This document shows positions 7,594 through 12,555 of a stretch of DNA of 12,555 nucleotides, piece by piece. Numbering within the stretch: position 1 is the first letter of the stretch; every line of letters begins with the position of its first letter. This DNA is from Nautiliaceae bacterium (GTDB taxonomy: Bacteria > Campylobacterota > Campylobacteria > Campylobacterales > Nautiliaceae), in assembly GCA_027063075.1 (NCBI GenBank), contig JAMOSM010000075.1:1-12555 (forward strand), written 5' to 3'. The position numbers were made by a program, and so were the translations under genes. The notes below the pieces were generated by a model. It had not been told where the DNA came from, searched no databases, and was given only the letters and a program-made list of their open reading frames with translations.

Positions 7594-7867
7594 TCAATTT
7601 TTTAAGAAGCGCCTCGTTTAATTCATATGCTATTTTTTCTTTTAGGGAGTTTAAAGAGTTTTCAAAATCTTCTGGAGTTATGTTGTAATTTATTAAGGAT
7701 TGTTTGTTTAAAAACTCTTTTATTTCTTCAAAAGAGGACGCGTTTAAAAAAAATTCTAATAACTCTTTTTCTTTTTTATTCTCAATTTTATTGAGAAGTT
7801 TTTTAAGATACTTTTGTTCTTTTTTTGAAAGTTTAGAAAAAAAGCTGTTTATTTTTATATTAAACAT
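7589..7867 (-). CDS. Small lysine-rich hypothetical protein upstream of dnaX
   Basis: This 92-residue, very Lys/Glu/Leu-rich protein is predicted to be almost entirely alpha-helical, with possible coiled-coil character in residues ~10-45 (KLSKKEQKYLKKLLNKIENK). It has no signal peptide or membrane segment. The ATG at 7867 has AAGG 7 bases upstream and a TATAAT box at 7893-7888, so it is probably transcribed as the first gene of the dnaX operon. Its stop lies 18 bases before the dnaX start. It is not recognised. Conservation next to dnaX in relatives would support a role in replication, but nothing in the sequence shows one. Confidence 0.7.
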   Translation of the reverse strand: MFNIKINSFFSKLSKKEQKYLKKLLNKIENKKEKELLEFFLNASSFEEIKEFLNKQSLINYNITPEDFENSLNSLKEKIAYELNEALLKKLI

Positions 7868-7887
7868 TATAGCCTTTTTTAAAAAAA

Positions 7888-7893
7888 ATTATA
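7888..7893 (-). promoter_or_regulatory. Likely -10 box of the 92-aa gene/dnaX operon
   Basis: Minus-strand TTTTTGATATAAT has a perfect TATAAT preceded by a T-rich stretch, as in Campylobacterota sigma-70 promoters, which often lack a -35. The start codon is 20 bases downstream, giving a very short leader that contains the ribosome binding site AAAAAAGG. Confidence 0.5.
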
Positions 7894-7975
7894 TCAAAAA
7901 TCAATATAAATGAGATATCAATATTTTTATATACTGGTAGAAAATATATGACAGACACTTTTTGTTTAAAAATGA

Positions 7976-8052
7976 TGGTAGTGAGGGGGAGACTTGAACT
8001 CCCGACCTCCGGCTTATGAGACCGGCGCTCTAGCCAGCTGAGCTACCCCACC
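7976..8052 (-). tRNA. tRNA-Met (anticodon CAU)
   Basis: The minus strand folds as a full cloverleaf of 77 bases with encoded CCA. The acceptor pairs GGTGGGG with CCTCACT (two G-U pairs, including G1-U72), the D arm is GCTC/GAGC, the anticodon stem CCGGT/GCCGG carries loop CTCATAA (anticodon CAT), and the T arm is GGGAG-TTCAAGT-CTCCC. The discriminator base is A73. G1-U72, rather than an unpaired first position, and the TCTCATAA loop favour elongator methionine over the initiator. An Ile2 tRNA (lysidine-modified CAU) is not fully excluded but its usual acceptor differs. It lies divergent to dctP. Confidence 0.93.
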
Positions 8053-8111
8053 GTCTGTGGGTTGAAATTATAAATAAATTTTTTTGTAATGTCAAGGGAG
8101 AAAAAATGCGT

Positions 8112-8128
8112 TGTTACAAAAAGTAACA
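8112..8128. promoter_or_regulatory. Inverted repeat TGTTAC-N5-GTAACA upstream of dctP
   Basis: This is a perfect 6-bp inverted repeat with a 5-base A spacer, about 50 bases upstream of the dctP -10 box. The size and spacing suit a dimeric regulator. It resembles, but does not match, CRP/FNR-type sites. The protein that binds is unknown. Confidence 0.4.
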
Positions 8129-8141
8129 TTAAAATAAGGTT

Positions 8142-8166
8142 AACTTTTTAATTTATTTAAAAAGTT
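8142..8166. promoter_or_regulatory. 10-bp inverted repeat overlapping the dctP -35 region
   Basis: AACTTTTTAA, a 5-base spacer (tttat) and TTAAAAAGTT form a perfect inverted repeat. It covers the position where a -35 hexamer would lie for the TATAAT at 8177-8182, so a bound protein would be expected to block or replace polymerase contacts. Being all A/T apart from the C/G pair, it is unlikely to be a terminator. Confidence 0.45.
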
Positions 8167-8173
8167 TTAGACG

Positions 8174-8182
8174 TGGTATAAT
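8174..8182 (+). promoter_or_regulatory. Extended -10 promoter of the dctPQM operon
   Basis: TGGTATAAT is a perfect -10 with the TGn extension, 32 bases before the dctP ATG. The -35 position reads TATTTA and is poor, consistent with an extended -10 promoter that may depend on an activator. A ribosome binding site (AAGGAG) lies at 8202-8207. Confidence 0.7.
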
Positions 8183-8214
8183 AGGTTAAATGAATATTAA
8201 CAAGGAGAAAAAAA

Positions 8215-9204
8215 ATGAAGTTTTTAAAAGGAGTGCTAAGCGTTGCTTTACTTGCAAGTATGGGTTTTGCGGCTGAGTATGTAATTAAATTTTCTCATGT
8301 TGTATCTCCAAACACTCCAAAAGGAAAAGCTGCTGAATATTTTGCAAAGAGGGTTGAAGAACTTTCAAAAGGAAAAATAAAAGTTGAAGTTTATCCAAAT
8401 GCACAGCTTGGGAAAGATAAAGTTGTACTTAGAAAAATGAAATTTAACGCTGTTCAAATGGCGGCTCCTAGTTTTTCTAAATTTACAGGGCTTGTGCCTC
8501 AGCTTGGGCTTTTTGATTTACCTTTTTTATTTAAAAACGAAGACCATCTTCATAAGGTTTTAGATGGGGAGGTTGGTAAAAAACTTCTTAATATGGTTAC
8601 AAAGAAGGGTTATGTAGCGCTTGCATACTGGGATAACGGATTTAAACAGCTTACCGATTCAAAAAGACCTTTGATTAAGCCAAGTGACTGTAAAGGGCTT
8701 AAATTTAGAGTAATGAGCTCAAAAGTATTAATAGAACAGTTTAAGGCTCTTGGAGCAATTCCTGTAGTACTTCCTTTTAGCGAGGTTTATTCAGCTCTTC
8801 AACAAGGTGTTGTTGATGGTCAGGAAAATACTATTTCTAATATTTATACTAAAAAGTTTTATGAGGTTCAAAGGTATATGACAATGACAAACCACGGATA
8901 TTTGGGTTATATGGTGGTTATAAGCAAAAGATTTTGGAACAGGCTTCCAAATGATATGAAAAATGTAATGAGAGAGGCGATTAAAGATGCCACTGAAAAA
9001 GAGAGAATTTGGGCAAAAGAGTTAAATCAAGAACAGCTTGATAAAATTAAAGAGTATGCAAGAAAAACAGGAAAACTTGAAATTGATTATTTAACACCAG
9101 AGCAAAGACTTGTATGGGAGAAAAAATTAAGAAGTATTTATCCAAAATTTTATGATACTATAGGAAAAGATTTAATACAAGCGGCAATTAAGGCTGGTGA
9201 GTGA
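8215..9204 (+). CDS. dctP: TRAP transporter substrate-binding protein, DctP family
   Basis: This is the periplasmic binding protein of a tripartite ATP-independent (TRAP) transporter, which hands organic acids to the membrane permeases. Its 329 residues are typical. A signal peptide (MKFLKGVLSVALLASMGFAA) is probably cleaved after A19 or A20. The mature protein starts EYVIKFSHVVSPNTPKG, as in C4-dicarboxylate-type binding proteins. The conserved GLKFRV (161-166) supplies R165, which pairs with the substrate carboxylate, and VDGQEN (200-205) is the family hinge/ligand motif. The ATG is set by AAGGAG 7 bases upstream and by the signal peptide. It is first in a three-gene operon with 4-base overlaps. 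Succinate, fumarate or malate are reasonable guesses, but the exact acid cannot be read from sequence; other carboxylates are possible. Confidence 0.93.
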   Translation: MKFLKGVLSVALLASMGFAAEYVIKFSHVVSPNTPKGKAAEYFAKRVEELSKGKIKVEVYPNAQLGKDKVVLRKMKFNAVQMAAPSFSKFTGLVPQLGLFDLPFLFKNEDHLHKVLDGEVGKKLLNMVTKKGYVALAYWDNGFKQLTDSKRPLIKPSDCKGLKFRVMSSKVLIEQFKALGAIPVVLPFSEVYSALQQGVVDGQENTISNIYTKKFYEVQRYMTMTNHGYLGYMVVISKRFWNRLPNDMKNVMREAIKDATEKERIWAKELNQEQLDKIKEYARKTGKLEIDYLTPEQRLVWEKKLRSIYPKFYDTIGKDLIQAAIKAGE

Positions 9205-9758
9205 AAGTAATTGAAAAAATTCTGCTTTACATTACTGTATTTTTAACCTCTTCAACCATTGCGGCGGGTGTTTTCCTCGCCTTTATAAACGTTGTTGCAA
9301 GATTTGTGTTTAATAAGGGGATTGACTGGGCTTTTGAACTTACAAGTTATCTTTTTATCTGGTCCGCTTTTTTTGGTGCTGCATATCTTTTTAGAACAGG
9401 GGGACATATAAGGGTTACTCTTTTGGTTGATGTATTGCCGCCTGTTTTGTCAAAAGCAGTAATAATAATTGCAGATTTAATTGTGCTTTTTTATTTAATA
9501 CTTGTAGCATATTACGGTTATGTTTTTATTTTTGATCCGGAACTCGGACTAAAATCAAGCGGTGAGATTAGTGTTGATTTGAATATTCCTATGTGGTATG
9601 TCTATACAGTTGTGCCAATTGCTATGGGAATTGGTGCTGTTTTTACTTTTTTTAAACTAATAGAAGACATTAAAACACCTTCAGATGAAATAGCAAGTAA
9701 AAGTGAGAGTGAAATGATAATAGAGGAAGTAAAAGAAAATTTAGGAGATGTTAAGTGA
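9201..9758 (+). CDS. dctQ: TRAP transporter small permease, DctQ family
   Basis: The 185-residue inner-membrane protein has the four helices expected of DctQ, at about 7-33, 42-64, 84-108 and 131-153. The family pattern around helix 2 is clear: WAFELTSYLFIWSAFFGAAY followed by R and HIRV. It partners the large DctM permease and docks the binding protein; import is driven by a sodium or proton gradient. The start is a GTG at 9201 that overlaps the dctP stop (GTGA), implying coupled translation. The last ~30 residues are an acidic cytoplasmic tail (SESEMIIEEVKENLGDVK), longer than strictly needed for the fold. Confidence 0.92.
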   Translation: MKVIEKILLYITVFLTSSTIAAGVFLAFINVVARFVFNKGIDWAFELTSYLFIWSAFFGAAYLFRTGGHIRVTLLVDVLPPVLSKAVIIIADLIVLFYLILVAYYGYVFIFDPELGLKSSGEISVDLNIPMWYVYTVVPIAMGIGAVFTFFKLIEDIKTPSDEIASKSESEMIIEEVKENLGDVK

Positions 9759-11038
9759 TTGTTATTACTCTTTTTGGTCTGTTTTTTCTGTTTTTGCTTT
9801 TGAGCGTACCTGTTGGAGTTGCGCTTGGACTTTCTACTATGATAACAGCTTATTTTTTTGAAGGAAGTGATTTATTAATAGACCTTTCAAGCAATTTGTT
9901 TTCTCAGCTTGATAAATATGCACTTATGGCAATTCCTATGTTTATTTTAGCCGGAAATCTATTAAGTAAAGGCGGAAGTGCAAAAAGAATAATAGAGTTT
10001 GCAAAAGCGTTTGTTGGGCATCTCCCAGGCGGGCTTCCAATTGCAGCTATTTTTGCAAGTATTATTTTTGCGGCTGTTTCTGGAAGTTCTCCTGCAACGG
10101 TTGCGGCAATAGGGTCTATTATGTTTGGAGCGATTATGGCGGCTGGTTATCCTAAAACTTATGCTATCGGGACTATTACAACAGCCGGAAGCCTTGGTAT
10201 TTTAATACCTCCTAGTATTGTTATGATTATTTACGGGGTTACAGCAGAACAGAGTATAGGAAAACTTTTTATAGCAGGTATAATTCCGGGACTCTTAATA
10301 GGGGCGATGCTTATAGTGGTTACATACATCGGGGCTTTAAGGCTTGGGTTTAAGAAAACAAAGCCGGCTTCTTGGCGTGAGAGATGGGAGAAATTTAAAG
10401 AGTCTTTTTGGGCATTGATGACTATTGTAATAATTATAGGAGGGATTTACGGAGGTGTTTTTACCCCTACAGAAGCTGCGGCTGTGAGTGCTGTTTGGGC
10501 TTTATTTGTATCTTTATTTATTTATAAAGATATAAAAATAAAAGATTTAGGTGATGTCTTTTTTGAGAGTGCAAAAACGAGTGCTATGATTTTGTTTATT
10601 ATTGCAAACGCTTCTATGTTTGCATATTTTCTAACTCTTGAAAATGTCCCTCAGATGCTTACAGACCTTGTTGTGCAAATGCATTTGAATAAAGTTATGT
10701 TTTTAATTGCAGTAAATATTATTTTGCTAATTGCCGGAAACTTTATGGAGCCAAGTTCCATTATTATGATTATGGTGCCTTTGCTTTTGCCTGTTGCTAC
10801 AATGCTTGGGATTGACCCTATTCATTTTGGAGTAATCATTACAATAAATATGGAGCTTGGAATGCTAACTCCTCCTGTTGGTCTTAATCTTTTTGTTGCA
10901 AGCGGAATTACGGGAGAGCCTATTAAAGAGGTGGTAAAAGCGGTTTTACCTTGGTTTTTGGTTTTATTAATAGGTCTTATTTTAATTACTTATATTCCTT
11001 CTATCTCTCTTTGGCTTCCAAATACAATGATGAAATAA
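9755..11038 (+). CDS. dctM: TRAP transporter large permease, DctM family
   Basis: This 427-residue integral membrane protein is the transport subunit, with about a dozen hydrophobic segments. DctM signatures appear in order: AIPMFILAGNLL (59-70), SGSSPATVAAIGSIMF (109-124), GSLGILIPPSIVMIIYG (145-161), GGIYGGVFTPTEAAAV (229-244), ANASMFAYFLT (284-294), GNFMEPSSIIMIMVP (328-342) and NMELGMLTPPVGLNLFV (365-381). These two pseudo-repeats form the substrate and cation path. The gene begins with GTG at 9755, overlapping the dctQ stop by 4 bases. Length and motifs indicate an intact gene. A terminator-like hairpin starts at its stop codon, so the operon probably ends here. Confidence 0.95.
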   Translation: MIVITLFGLFFLFLLLSVPVGVALGLSTMITAYFFEGSDLLIDLSSNLFSQLDKYALMAIPMFILAGNLLSKGGSAKRIIEFAKAFVGHLPGGLPIAAIFASIIFAAVSGSSPATVAAIGSIMFGAIMAAGYPKTYAIGTITTAGSLGILIPPSIVMIIYGVTAEQSIGKLFIAGIIPGLLIGAMLIVVTYIGALRLGFKKTKPASWRERWEKFKESFWALMTIVIIIGGIYGGVFTPTEAAAVSAVWALFVSLFIYKDIKIKDLGDVFFESAKTSAMILFIIANASMFAYFLTLENVPQMLTDLVVQMHLNKVMFLIAVNIILLIAGNFMEPSSIIMIMVPLLLPVATMLGIDPIHFGVIITINMELGMLTPPVGLNLFVASGITGEPIKEVVKAVLPWFLVLLIGLILITYIPSISLWLPNTMMK

Positions 11039-11058
11039 AAGCTCTTTTTTGGGCTTTT
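11037..11058 (+). terminator. Terminator-like hairpin after dctM
   Basis: AAAAGCTC-TTTTTT-GGGCTTTT forms an 8-bp stem (one G-U pair) with a 6-base loop, beginning inside the dctM stop codon. The 3' arm ends in four T's followed by ATAATAG, so the U-tract is short. It plausibly ends the dctPQM transcript. Confidence 0.6.
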
Positions 11059-11135
11059 ATAATAGAAAAAATCACAGACCCTATTTATTGTATTTATTTG
11101 GTTTCACTTATGAAAGTTTAGTGATTTTATGTCAT

Positions 11136-11161
11136 AAATCTTAAAAAAAAATTTAAGATTT
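11136..11161. promoter_or_regulatory. 10-bp inverted repeat abutting the groES -35 box
   Basis: AAATCTTAAA, six A's and TTTAAGATTT form a perfect inverted repeat that ends one base before the TTGACA of the groES promoter. It could be a heat-shock operator or a curved A-tract upstream element. It matches neither CIRCE (TTAGCACTC-N9-GAGTGCTAA) nor the HspR repeat (CTTGAGT-N7-ACTCAAG). Confidence 0.5.
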
Positions 11162-11162
11162 C

Positions 11163-11191
11163 TTGACAAACAGGTTGTTTTTTAATATAAT
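11163..11191 (+). promoter_or_regulatory. Consensus sigma-70 promoter of groES-groEL
   Basis: TTGACA (11163-11168) and TATAAT (11186-11191) are separated by exactly 17 bases, a perfect consensus. Transcription would start near 11198, giving a ~32-base leader with a strong ribosome binding site (AAAGGAGG) before groES. Such a strong promoter suits an abundant chaperonin and would need a repressor for heat control. Confidence 0.88.
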
Positions 11192-11229
11192 TTCAGCAGT
11201 TAAACAAACTTTATAAAAAGGAGGCGGAA

Positions 11230-12555
<1,326 letters not shown>

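Noticed and set aside
7704..7913. Plus-strand open frame of 69 codons
   Set aside because: It mostly overlaps the antisense of the 92-residue gene, which has a promoter and ribosome binding site.

Overview
The window is AT-rich, with tightly packed genes, and reads like a chromosomal segment from Campylobacterota (Epsilonproteobacteria). Protein style and gene content point towards thermophilic Nautiliales such as Nautilia, Caminibacter or Lebetimonas. That placement is inferred from general similarity, not from a search.

Bases 1-4610 look like an accessory or decaying region. They hold an IS630-family transposase broken by frameshifts (34-944), a hypothetical membrane protein (956-1711), a membrane-anchored beta-propeller-like gene broken by three single-base-type lesions (1714-3800), a second hypothetical membrane protein (3797-4471) and a tiny frameshifted ORF (4501-4609). 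The three middle genes are almost contiguous (2-nt gap, then 4-nt overlap) and probably formed one operon. At 4631-4646 lies what looks like the last bases of a tRNA-Ser (acceptor strand, G73, CCA) without the rest of the tRNA. This could mark the edge of an integrated element.

Bases 4727-12555 look like intact core genome. On the plus strand are rnz (ribonuclease Z) and a small unknown gene. Facing them on the minus strand are a 92-aa hypothetical gene, dnaX and, just downstream of dnaX, a 36-codon stump of a HAD-type phosphatase gene (gph-like). A tRNA-Met(CAU) gene on the minus strand sits back to back with a plus-strand dctPQM operon. This operon encodes a TRAP transporter: binding protein, small permease and large permease, the permease starts each overlapping the previous stop by 4 nt. 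It has an extended -10 promoter and two perfect inverted repeats upstream, and ends in a terminator-like hairpin. Last comes groES-groEL behind a consensus sigma-70 promoter (TTGACA-17-TATAAT). A perfect 10-bp inverted repeat abuts the -35 and no CIRCE element is present. groEL runs off the window end.

No CRISPR array, no rRNA and no clear new multi-gene defence or biosynthetic system was found. The best candidates for something undescribed are the membrane/propeller cluster at 956-4471, the gph stump, the tRNA-Ser remnant, and the two operator-like repeats upstream of dctP and groES.
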